From Brachionus rotundiformis (lineage: Eukaryota; Rotifera; Eurotatoria; Ploima; Brachionidae), in contig JAESIW010000032.1 of NCBI GenBank assembly GCA_016802295.1, positions 1 through 64,000 of the forward strand: a stretch of DNA of 64,000 bases, given 5' to 3'. The translations under genes were made by a program, and so were the position numbers. Each line of letters starts with the position of its first letter. Position 1 is the first letter of the stretch. Below are positions 24,936-34,000 of this stretch, in pieces. The notes beneath the pieces are model-generated. The model was not told where the DNA came from. It worked only from the letters and a program-made list of their open reading frames with translations, and made no database searches.

Positions 24936-27443
24936 ATGATATACGATAGGAATTTAAAAGTAAATTTCTTTCCTTTACATTTTATAATCAGTTTTATAAC
25001 TTTTTTAGTGTTAGTTACTGTATTTAGAAATACAGTTTACACTTATATGTCATCAAATATATATTTAAATGGTTTAATTATAGTTTTGTTTGTAGTTGCC
25101 ATGGTATGGATTTTTGGCGTATTGGCTTATTATAGAAAAAGTGCAAAGGTTTTATCTATGTTGCTTTCTTATTCAGCTAAGGGGGCTACAACTACAAAAG
25201 GTAAAGGCGATAAGAAAACATACAAAGAATCTAATATGGGGCAAAGAAAAGTATCTGAGATTGCATCTGCTATATCTGGAACTTTAATAGATAGTCCTGC
25301 TATATCTAAAGCTTTGGCTCTTTCTACAAGAAACGGTGTTGTTGAGTTAACATCTTATGATTCTAGTACAATTTTAGAATATGTAGAAGATAATGGAAAT
25401 AGGGTTTTGGGCTTAAGTAAGTTTTTAACCAGTTTGTTTACAATGTTAGGTTTGTTAGGTACCTTTTTAGGTTTGTTGCAAGCTATTGACGGTGTGGGTA
25501 AGGCGTTAGCTGCTTTAAGTAATATACAAAACGTAGATATTTTGGGTTTCGTTAAGTTGTTAGCAGATCCGTTGCAAGGTATGTCTGTGGCGTTTTCAAC
25601 GTCGTTATTTGGTTTGGTTGCTGCTTTGTTTGGTAACTATGGTAACTTTGTTGCTTCAACTTCTTTGTCTACTTTTAGTTTTAAGTTAAAAAATGTTCTT
25701 TCTGCTAATGTAGGTATTGCTTCTATAGATCATAACCGAATCGAAGCTAAAGATATTTTGTTGGCTTTGGATGATTCTTTTAATAAGTTGTATATGGGTT
25801 TATCTGATAGATTGGATGTATTGTCTGATAGTATTATTTCAATGGTAAAGGGTATTGCTAGAACCAATGAAAGACAAGAGAAAGTATTTGAAGTTGTTTT
25901 AGATAATTTTGAATCTTTAGAGGTTGCTATTAACAATATAGCTACAGTTGTAGATTTACCAGATGAAATTAGAAAGATTTCTGAGGATAATGCAGATGAA
26001 ATGAAGAATTATTGGTCTACCAGTATTTTACCTGTGTTAGAAGATATTGCTTATGATTCTAATATGTCTGCAAAAGCTAGTGATGTTATAGCTTCAAACA
26101 CAACAGATGTTTCTGCAGTGGTTTCTGATATGGCGGATGTTGTAGATGGTATGTCTGAGCAGTTGGTAACAACTAGTGATGATATGTTAAGAGCCGTTGA
26201 TACTTTCTCTGATTTAAGTGAAGACTTAAGAGAAGATATGGCTGGTTTAAGAGGAACTTTTGAAGGGTTTGCTTCTAACACTACCGATATTATTCAATCT
26301 TTTGATGATACCATTAATAAAGTTGCAGATGCAGGTATTATGTTAGAAAATTTAGATAGAACTATTTATGATTTATCTAACACTGTAGCGGATAACACTA
26401 ATGCTTTAACCGATAGTACAGCTCAATCTTTAGATTCTGTTAATAGTGTTTACACTTTAATAGATAGGGTTGATGCCTTAAATGATGATTTAAAGGTTCA
26501 AGTTACAGGTTTAGCAGATGAAATTGGTGGCTTAGCGGATGACGTTAAAGATGGAGTGGCTGATTTAACAGATGAAGTTAAAAATAGTATTACTGGCTTA
26601 ACAAACGAAGTTCAAGATAGTGTTAAAGATTTAACCGATTCTATGAAAGATAGTATTGATGATGTAGTTGCAGAAGTTTCTGCGTTAAACAAAGATTTTG
26701 TTTCTCAGGTTGATGGCTTAGTAGTTGAAATTGGTGGGTTAGCCGATGATGTTAAAGATAGCGTTAAAGTTTTAGGCGATGACGTTAAAGATAGCATTGC
26801 AGGGTTAACAGACGAAGTTCAAAGCAGTGTAACAGCCTTAACAAACGAAGTTCAAGATAGTGTTAAAGATTTAACCGATGAAGTAAGAACAAGTGTAGAT
26901 GGTTTAATTGCAGAGGTTGGTAGCCTAAACGATGGGGTTAATTCTAGGATTGATTCTTTAGTAGAAGGTATATCTAATAGCTTTGTAGGGGTAGAGGAAT
27001 CTATTAATAATTTAATTGCTCAAGGACAAGATGCGGTAGATGTTGTTGTAGAAAAAATGACAGCGTTGCAAGAAGATGTTATTGCTGGTAATTCGCAATT
27101 AGCAAGTGATACGTTGGCTAATTTAGAGAATCTACAAGCTACTTTAAACGAGATGGTAGACAGCTTTACTAATTCTTTAAATGAAGTTTACGCAATAGAT
27201 AGAATGGATAACATACTAAATTTAGTATCTAATATTAACGATGTAAGTACAAACGCTTATAATTCTATGGTTGAAACTTTAGGGGCGTTGCAGTCTCAAA
27301 GTTTAGACGCCAATGATAGATTAGATGTTATAGCTACTGTAGTTGATGCGTTAATAACAGAAATTTTAAACTCTAGAGATGTTACACAATCTATTTTAGA
27401 TGTTGTTGCTAGTGGCAATGATTTAGCTAAAGTTGAAGAGTAA
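24936..27443 (+). CDS. MotA/TolQ/ExbB-like channel protein with long hendecad tail (SiiB-like)
   Basis: An 835-residue inner membrane protein. Hydrophobic segments lie near residues 10-30, 38-65, 163-185 and 211-235. The last two carry the MotA/TolQ/ExbB core (TMLGLLGTFLGLLQAI and PLQGMSVAFSTSLFGLVAALFG). After about residue 260 comes a 570-residue acidic, Ser/Asp/Val-rich helical tail. Residues about 525-665 are at least twelve 11-residue repeats of the form xLTDEVKDSVx, which indicates a hendecad, right-handed coiled coil. A 42-nt exact direct repeat (26598-26639 and 26838-26879) shows recent internal duplication. The family makes pentameric proton-driven motors with a MotB-like partner. 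The next gene is such a partner and the locus is a type I secretion system, so the closest functional analogue is SiiB of Salmonella SPI-4; ZorA of Zorya has a comparable tail. Confidence 0.85.
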   Translation: MIYDRNLKVNFFPLHFIISFITFLVLVTVFRNTVYTYMSSNIYLNGLIIVLFVVAMVWIFGVLAYYRKSAKVLSMLLSYSAKGATTTKGKGDKKTYKESNMGQRKVSEIASAISGTLIDSPAISKALALSTRNGVVELTSYDSSTILEYVEDNGNRVLGLSKFLTSLFTMLGLLGTFLGLLQAIDGVGKALAALSNIQNVDILGFVKLLADPLQGMSVAFSTSLFGLVAALFGNYGNFVASTSLSTFSFKLKNVLSANVGIASIDHNRIEAKDILLALDDSFNKLYMGLSDRLDVLSDSIISMVKGIARTNERQEKVFEVVLDNFESLEVAINNIATVVDLPDEIRKISEDNADEMKNYWSTSILPVLEDIAYDSNMSAKASDVIASNTTDVSAVVSDMADVVDGMSEQLVTTSDDMLRAVDTFSDLSEDLREDMAGLRGTFEGFASNTTDIIQSFDDTINKVADAGIMLENLDRTIYDLSNTVADNTNALTDSTAQSLDSVNSVYTLIDRVDALNDDLKVQVTGLADEIGGLADDVKDGVADLTDEVKNSITGLTNEVQDSVKDLTDSMKDSIDDVVAEVSALNKDFVSQVDGLVVEIGGLADDVKDSVKVLGDDVKDSIAGLTDEVQSSVTALTNEVQDSVKDLTDEVRTSVDGLIAEVGSLNDGVNSRIDSLVEGISNSFVGVEESINNLIAQGQDAVDVVVEKMTALQEDVIAGNSQLASDTLANLENLQATLNEMVDSFTNSLNEVYAIDRMDNILNLVSNINDVSTNAYNSMVETLGALQSQSLDANDRLDVIATVVDALITEILNSRDVTQSILDVVASGNDLAKVEE

Positions 27444-27481
27444 AATATAAGTTTTAATAGTAAATTATATGTAGTATATAA

Positions 27482-28537
27482 ATGGCAAAAGTAAAAGAAA
27501 ATTTTGATGAAGCAAGTACGCAAGCTTGGCCTAGCTTTGTGGATATTATGTCCTCTACAATTGTTGTGCTTTTATTTGCACTACTAATTGTGGTAATAGT
27601 GTTAAGTGTGTCTACAGTTTCTTCTTCTGTTGGTACTCAACGAGACGAGTCTTCTCCTTCTGAGGTGTTTTCACAGTCGGATGTATTAGGTGAGTTTAGA
27701 GCTGAGTTTCAAAAAGTTTTAATTATAGCTAATCCTTCTTTACGAAGAAGAATGGAGATTGAAACACAAGATCCTGCTTATATAGAGCCAGACTCTAGTG
27801 TGTATTCTCCAGTTGAGTCTGAGGTTGATAAGCCTAAACCGGTTGAAGAGCCAGGGGAAAGCACTAAGCAAATTTTAGGCGATATACCTAAAGAGATTGA
27901 TTCTAAGTCTTCTGAAGTGTTAAAAGAGCTTTTAATTGTACAGCGTGATGTTATAGAGCAACAAAGAAAAGTTATAGAGCAACAAAGTAAAGAAATAGAA
28001 GAAACTACTAGGGAGTATCAAAGTTTGTTGTCTTTAGTTACTAAAGAGCAAGAGGTTGAGGATATTAGGCAAGATATTACTCCTAAAGAAAATCAAGCTA
28101 ACTTTATAGATACTCTACAAACACAAAGTAGGGTTGGTGGCCCGCAAGAAGATCCTAACGGTGCCACTAGGTATGCTTTAAATGATTCTTCTCAGTTAGC
28201 TACTCCAGTTATGGTTGTTCCTAGCGAAGATAACATTATTGTTAAGTTTACCGACAACAGTCCTTTTTTGTTAGAAGAGAGCTATGAGTTACTAAAAGAA
28301 CAGTTGCAACAAAGAATTTCAAGCTTAAATGATGGTTCTGAAGTTATGTTAGAGGCAAAAATGAGTGATTTTGCTGTTTCGCAAGCAGAATCACAAAAAG
28401 TGGCTGTGGATAGGCTGTTAGTAATACGTTCTTTATTACTAGATCTTGGCGTTTCTGCTAAGAATATAAAATTAAAAACATTAGATAAAAAAGATGATGA
28501 GCAGGAAGAAGATTATGGTTTTGTTTCAATTAAATAG
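27482..28537 (+). CDS. MotB/OmpA-like partner of the channel protein (SiiA-like)
   Basis: A 351-residue bitopic inner membrane protein. One membrane helix (residues about 17-42) begins with Trp16-Pro-Ser-Phe-Val-Asp21; Asp21 sits where MotB and ExbD have their proton-carrying aspartate. A periplasmic linker with a Glu/Pro-rich part and a coiled coil (about 145-185) follows, then a degenerate OmpA/MotB-like peptidoglycan-binding fold (about 255-345). In that fold the Asp and Arg of the TD...LS..RA motif are retained as MSDF...VAVDRL. It begins 38 nt after the MotA-like gene and its end overlaps the TolC-like gene by 23 bp. Together the two would form a proton channel tied to peptidoglycan, as SiiA/SiiB do. 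Confidence 0.82.
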   Translation: MAKVKENFDEASTQAWPSFVDIMSSTIVVLLFALLIVVIVLSVSTVSSSVGTQRDESSPSEVFSQSDVLGEFRAEFQKVLIIANPSLRRRMEIETQDPAYIEPDSSVYSPVESEVDKPKPVEEPGESTKQILGDIPKEIDSKSSEVLKELLIVQRDVIEQQRKVIEQQSKEIEETTREYQSLLSLVTKEQEVEDIRQDITPKENQANFIDTLQTQSRVGGPQEDPNGATRYALNDSSQLATPVMVVPSEDNIIVKFTDNSPFLLEESYELLKEQLQQRISSLNDGSEVMLEAKMSDFAVSQAESQKVAVDRLLVIRSLLLDLGVSAKNIKLKTLDKKDDEQEEDYGFVSIK

Positions 28538-29894
28538 ATTTGTTAGTTTTTTATCAACACTGATTGTTTTGTTTGCGTTGCTTACAAAGCTATCTTTATC
28601 TTTAAGTATTTTTGAAGTTGTTGAAAAAGTTGTTAATAATAGCCCAGAGTTACGAGTAATTTTTGAAAAAAAGAATCAAGCTTTGGCAGACTACAAAGAA
28701 GCTACATCTTCTTATTTACCAACGTTTTCTATGTTGTTTTCTAAGGAATATGTAAAGCGTGATCCTATTACATCTGCTGGTTCTAGTAGCTTTGTGGGGG
28801 TTAATAAGTTTCAGTTACTTGTGGATCAAAAAATATTTGATATGGAGCAAGTATCTAGAATATTAAAGTTTTCGCAAGGCATACAAACTTCGGAGTTTGA
28901 AAACCAAAAATTATTAGAAGAAATAGTTAGATTAGCTATTAGTAGTTATTACGATATTATTCAGGCAGAATATTTGGTTACAATTTATACCGAATATTTA
29001 AGACAGGTTAAAGAGGTTGAGCGTATTACTTTAGATATGCGCCAGCAAGGTAGTGCTAACTTAGGTGATGTTAACTTTGTACAATCTAGATTAGCTTCTG
29101 CAAATTCTAATTTATTGTTGTATCAAGCTAATTTAGATAGATCTCAGTTAAAATTAGCGTATTTATTAAATTTAATAGATAAAGACCAGCAAGTAGAAGT
29201 TGCGGGTGTTGTACCAACGCTAGATAGTAAAGATTTTTACGAATTAGGCGATAAAATTATTAGTTTAATTCCGTTAACTGCAGAAAGTTTGTTAAGCCAA
29301 ATAGCTAATAACAATTTAGATTTATTGGTTTCTAGATCTGCTTTGTGTGAAGCCGCTTACGATTTAGAGGTTCAGAAAGCTAGATACTTACCAACTGTTG
29401 ACTTAGCTAGTGAGCTAAAAAGTGAAGAAAATAGAGATTTAAGTGGCTACGACAGATCTATGAGTTTAAGTGTAAAAACTAAATATACTTTGTATGATGG
29501 TGGTAGTAGAAATGCTAACAATAAAAAGTTTGCTAGTATTTTAAAAGAAGCACAGTATCAGTATGATATATTAGCTAGAGATTTAAGTGAGCAAGCTTAT
29601 ACGGCTCTTAATCAACTAAAAAGTTCGGAGCAACAACGTATCTCTATTTTAAAAGAGATAGAGGCATCGGAAGAATTGGATAGAGTTTATAATATACAGT
29701 TTCAGTTTGCTTCTAGAACTTTAACCGATAGATTAGATAACTTAGAAAGATTGTCTAATGCTAGAGCAAAGTTAGTGCAAATGGATTACAGTATTTTAAA
29801 TACTAGGATTGAAATTTTAAGTATGATGGGCTTTTTAATTGATTTCTTTGGTTTTCAAAACTATATAGAAGTTAGTAGATTAAAACTTTGCTAG
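28515..29894 (+). CDS. TolC-family outer membrane protein of a type I secretion system
   Basis: About 459 residues. I chose ATG 28515 rather than 28494 because an AGGAAGAAG site lies 4-12 nt before it and it begins a clean signal peptide (about 29 residues, ending near SLSLS). The mature protein has the two repeated TolC halves. Each has a long alpha-helical hairpin and a short beta segment; the second includes YLPTVDLASEL and the turn TKYTLYDGGSRNA, a TolC-family hallmark. It would be the outer membrane exit duct, equivalent to SiiC. It overlaps the MotB-like gene by 23 bp, so the first three genes form one translationally linked unit, ended by the terminator at 29919. Confidence 0.88.
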   Translation: MVLFQLNRFVSFLSTLIVLFALLTKLSLSLSIFEVVEKVVNNSPELRVIFEKKNQALADYKEATSSYLPTFSMLFSKEYVKRDPITSAGSSSFVGVNKFQLLVDQKIFDMEQVSRILKFSQGIQTSEFENQKLLEEIVRLAISSYYDIIQAEYLVTIYTEYLRQVKEVERITLDMRQQGSANLGDVNFVQSRLASANSNLLLYQANLDRSQLKLAYLLNLIDKDQQVEVAGVVPTLDSKDFYELGDKIISLIPLTAESLLSQIANNNLDLLVSRSALCEAAYDLEVQKARYLPTVDLASELKSEENRDLSGYDRSMSLSVKTKYTLYDGGSRNANNKKFASILKEAQYQYDILARDLSEQAYTALNQLKSSEQQRISILKEIEASEELDRVYNIQFQFASRTLTDRLDNLERLSNARAKLVQMDYSILNTRIEILSMMGFLIDFFGFQNYIEVSRLKLC

Positions 29895-29918
29895 TATATT
29901 TTTATAAATAATTAATTG

Positions 29919-29956
29919 AAATGTGGTTATTGTTAATTCAATAGCCACATTTTTTT
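29919..29956 (+). terminator. Terminator of the MotA-MotB-TolC unit
   Basis: A 14-bp stem (29919-29932 with 29939-29952, one G-U), 6-nt loop, and T-run to 29956. It splits the secretion locus into separate transcripts. Confidence 0.88.
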
Positions 29957-29967
29957 ATGGAGCATAT

Positions 29968-30567
29968 ATGTTAAAAATTAATAATATAAGCATAGGTGAA
30001 TTGAGCTTTTTAAATGAATCTTTTAAAAAAGACCCTTTTTGGAACTACTTACTATTAAAACTTAAAACAAATAAACAACCTTATTTTGTAGAATTTGTTT
30101 TTAGCTTAATAACAAAATATAATAGCCATAAATACAGTATATACGCAACTTCTAATAAGTTAGAAGGTATTATGATTATTTCTGATTTAAGTTTAACAAA
30201 CCCTAAACAGCAAGGGATAGCAAGTTTATTTAAATATTTATATACAATGTGTGGTTTTTTTAATGCTATGTTTTTGTTTGTATTGTTTATGTGCGAAGAT
30301 ATTAAGTGTTTTATTAAGCTTTCTAAAAATACTATTAAATTAGAAGTTTTGGCGGTTAATAGCAATTATCAAAATAAAGGTTGTGGTACTAAAATGCTAG
30401 AATATTTACTTGAAATATGCGATAAAAACTCTAAAAAAGTTTTTTTAGAAACGGCTACTGAAAAAAATGTAATTTTTTATAAAAAGTTTGGCTTTAATTT
30501 AAAAAATAAATCTAAGTTTGGCATAGATAGCTATGCTTTTTATATGCTACGAGATTATAAAAAATAG
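29968..30567 (+). CDS. GNAT family N-acetyltransferase
   Basis: A 199-residue protein. The ATG at 29968 follows a GGAG site by 5 nt; a longer frame from a TTG at 29923 would start inside the terminator and is rejected. Motif A of GNAT enzymes, which binds acetyl-CoA, is LEVLAVNSNYQNKGCGTKML, with the Q-x-x-G-x-G core, followed by FLETAT...NVIFYKKFGF. A hydrophobic stretch near residues 90-110 (FFNAMFLFVLFMC) is unusual and may contact membrane. It sits inside the secretion locus but is separated from the other genes by a terminator and a tRNA, so a role in modifying the giant protein is possible and unproven. Confidence 0.8.
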   Translation: MLKINNISIGELSFLNESFKKDPFWNYLLLKLKTNKQPYFVEFVFSLITKYNSHKYSIYATSNKLEGIMIISDLSLTNPKQQGIASLFKYLYTMCGFFNAMFLFVLFMCEDIKCFIKLSKNTIKLEVLAVNSNYQNKGCGTKMLEYLLEICDKNSKKVFLETATEKNVIFYKKFGFNLKNKSKFGIDSYAFYMLRDYKK

Positions 30568-30707
30568 TGTAATAATATTTCTTTATTAATTAGGGTTAAT
30601 GCCGTAATAAATATTTTGGTGTAGTGTTGTGTTTAGTTAAAAAGAAATAGTTTTGGTATAAATATATAGTTTGTTTGTACAACTATTATAACAAATCTGT
30701 ACAAAAA

Positions 30708-30795
30708 TGGCGGATAGGGTGAGATTCGAACTCACGAAGGTGTTACCCTCGCCGGTTTTCAAGACCGGTGCTTTCAACCGCTCAGCCACCTATCC
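30708..30795 (-). tRNA. tRNA-Ser (anticodon TGA)
   Basis: An 88-nt class II tRNA with encoded CCA. The acceptor GGATAGG pairs with CCTATCC, the discriminator is G, the anticodon stem is CCGGT/ACCGG with TGA in the loop, and the long variable arm (GCGAGGGTAACACCTTCG region) is typical of serine tRNAs. It lies on the strand opposite to the secretion genes. Confidence 0.97.
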
Positions 30796-30945
30796 ACACA
30801 AATAATATAATACAACATTTTTTTTATAAATTCAACATAAATTAATAAAACTATTTTATAATTAACATAAAAGTAGTGTTTTTAAAAGCTATTTTAAGAA
30901 TAAAGTAATGCTAATAATTTTTTATTTTATATTTAGGCAATAAAG

Positions 30946-30974
30946 TTGCATAAATATAAAAAATACTATATTAA
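30946..30974 (+). promoter_or_regulatory. Possible promoter of the giant secreted protein gene
   Basis: TTGCAT (30946-30951) and TATTAA (30969-30974), 17-nt spacer, 69 nt before the start codon in very AT-rich DNA. The composition makes chance matches common. Confidence 0.4.
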
Positions 30975-31042
30975 ATAAAAAAAATAGCATATTCTATATA
31001 TAAATAATTTTTTAATGTAAAGTTTAATGTAGGAAAAAATAC

Positions 31043-34000
31043 ATGGCTAACCAAAACGACAATGCGCAAACTAATCAATCTATTGTTTATCAAGACAATC
31101 AAGTTTTTTTATACAAACCAGAATCGGCTTCTTCTAGAAGCACTGTATATATAAGACCCGGAGACTTGATTCAATTAAATTTTGATATTAAAGAGGCAAG
31201 AGTAGAGGTTGTAAATGGTGATTTACACATTGTTTTTGCCAATGGTGCTACTATGACTTTATTATCTTTAGCGGCTATGGGTTTTTCTACTGCGGCTCCG
31301 GTAATAAGAGACACAGAAGGTAATTTAATGGATGTTGCAGAGTTTTTAAATAAAACCTATACTGTAAATTACAATAATGCGTATTTAATTTTAACTAACA
31401 GAGACGACTATAATTTAAGTGATGAAGAGCCAGATGCAATTGTTTCTGCTGCAGATTCTACAGAAACCTTAGATGGTGGTAACCCTATTTCTGGTGCTGG
31501 TACAACCGATGTATTTATAAACGGCGTAATTACTAGCGATGTGGTTAAAGGCGTTGTTAATTCTAAAACCTTTAAAACAGGCAAAGGAAATTTGCCAGAA
31601 ACTAACTTTACAACTAACAATCCTTTTACCGAAACTTCTTCTAATTACTTACCAGGCACTATAGATGAAAATGGTAGGCCTGTGTTGTCTTATAAAATAT
31701 TTTATGGTGTAGATTTTAAAGACAATGGTAATAAAGTTTTAGAAGGGAATAATGGCACGGGTTCTAAAGCTTATGCTAGAAGTTTCTCTGTGGCACAAGG
31801 TTTAGATGATAGTGATGATAAAACTTTATTGTTAGACTCTGCAAAGCTAGATTTGTCTAAAGAATCTGGTGGAGTTTTAGTGTTATCTACACTAACTTCA
31901 ATGGAATATTTGTTTGATTTAAACTATACAGGTGGTTTGTTTCCTACAACTTTATCTATAAGGGTGCCAAAAGATTCGGGTTTATCCATAGAAAGCCCAA
32001 TTGTTAGACCTTTGTTGGATTCTGAGGGTAAATCAACAGGGGTATATCAGTTTATATCAATAGATCAATCTGGTAGTTCTAAGTTTTCTGTAAAGTTTCC
32101 TTACGGTTTGTCTGCTAGGGTGTTAGATTTAATTTATGAAGTTAACTATTTAGACCCAATAACTAGTGAAAATAAGTTTGCGTCTTACAATCAAACTTTA
32201 AAAATTAATCCGGTTACCAATAAAACAGATTTAGGCGATGACAATGAGTTTGTGTTGTCTAACGGGGCTCCTGGTGTTGATGTTGTTTCTGGAAATGATT
32301 CTGATGTTTTGTTTGGTGGTGCTGCCGACAATAAAATATTATCTGCAGGAGGTAACGATTATGTGTTTTCTGGAGTTGCTAATGATGTTGTAGACTTAGG
32401 TTTAGGTAACGATTCTTACTGGGCTTCTTTAGGGGTGGATAGAATTGAGGGTGGCACTGGTTTAGATACTGCCTATTATAATAATTATGCAAATAAAATA
32501 AAAAAAGATGCAAAAAAAGTAGATAGTGAATATGAAGTGGGTAACTTGCTAGATAAAACAGGTGAAACCATTAAAGATGAATTTTTTAATACATATTCGG
32601 CTTCTAAGGGACTTATTTTTAACGTAGGGGCTTCGGATATTGCATCTAAGTTATATTTAGAAGCTTTACTTGAAAGATACGAGGGTGTTTTTGAAGTTGG
32701 TAGCTATATTAATCCAACAACTGTATTGGTAATTAAAGAGCAAAGCAAAAGTGATGACGGTAGGTTTAATTTATTTGATTTATACTCTAATACCGAAATT
32801 TTTTATGGAGTAGATAAATTAACAGATGTAGTAAAGTTTGACTATAATGGCAACACTAATTACAGTAGATTTACCTTTTATGCAGGGGATTCTTTTAAGT
32901 CGCTTTCTTACGATAGTGTGGTAGTGGATAAAAACCAAGGTGTTACTGTAGATATGTCTAAAGCCACAGATAATAAAAATTTTGTAACTGTAAACTTTAA
33001 CAATAAAGATTTGGAAAAGTCTAGTTTTTCTGGATATAATATTTTTGAAGCATCGGACAAAGATGATGTAATTTATGGTGGTATAGGCTTTAATAAGTTT
33101 GCCGATTATGATTATACTATGTACGGTTCGGGTTCTGATAAAGAGTATATAGGGCAACGCTTTGGCGAAGGTTATACTATATACGGTGGTTTAGGTAATG
33201 ATACTGTGGATTACTCTAAAGATTCTAGAATTATAAAAATTGAATTTAATGCAGTATCTGGTAAAATTACTAAATATTACGAAGTTACCTTAACTAACGC
33301 TACTGGTGCTACTAAAAGGGTGCAAACCACACAAAGCGATATTTTAGCTATTAATAAATCTGGCTTAGGTTATATAGAAAAGATAGTAGGTACAGAAAGA
33401 GCAGATACCTTTATGGGTGGGTTAAAAACTTCAAGTGCTAGTTCTTCTTTAAGCTATACTTACCAAAATAATTTTACAACCCAAGATGTTTTAACTTATG
33501 CAACCTCAAGGGGTAATGCGGTTACTTTAGTGTTAGGTGCAGGTGGTAGTAGGCAAGTTTATAAAGGTACTATAAACGATGAGAATTTTATTGCTTTACA
33601 CGGTGCAAATGCTTTAAATACACAGGCCGGATTAACCAATTTACTGGATTTTAATAAAAATATAAAAGATACAGTGGTGGGCAATATATCTGTAACCTTA
33701 AGTATGGGTAGTGATTTTATTGTATCTGAAGAGCAGGGTAATTATTCTTTTGGTGCAGGTACCGATTTAAATGCTTTTTGGTCTCAATCGGTTAAAGATT
33801 ATGTTGCTTATACAGCAGTAAACGGCGGTATAGTATTAAACTACACAGGTACAAATGGCCAAGTTACTGTAGAAAAAAACGGCAAAGGGCAAGATACATT
33901 TAATTTTTATGATACGGCAGCAAACAGAGAAGAAATTTATGGTGTGTATGGTACTGAGTATAACGATACATTTAATTTAGGTAATGGCATAAAAGACGAG

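Larger units (their letters stand above)
30568..31042. other. Spacer with tRNA-Ser and the giant-gene promoter region
   Basis: Apart from tRNA-Ser on the minus strand (30708-30795), this spacer is AT-rich and non-coding. A possible promoter for the giant gene is TTGCAT (30946-30951) with 17 nt to TATTAA (30969-30974). AGGAAA at 31032-31037 is the ribosome binding site of the giant gene. Confidence 0.6.

Noticed and set aside
24936..28537. Zorya defence system (ZorA/ZorB-like pair)
   Set aside because: The MotA-like tail and MotB-like partner resemble ZorA/ZorB, but no ZorC, ZorD or ZorE helicase/nuclease gene follows; the next gene is a TolC-like duct overlapping the pair, so a secretion role fits better.
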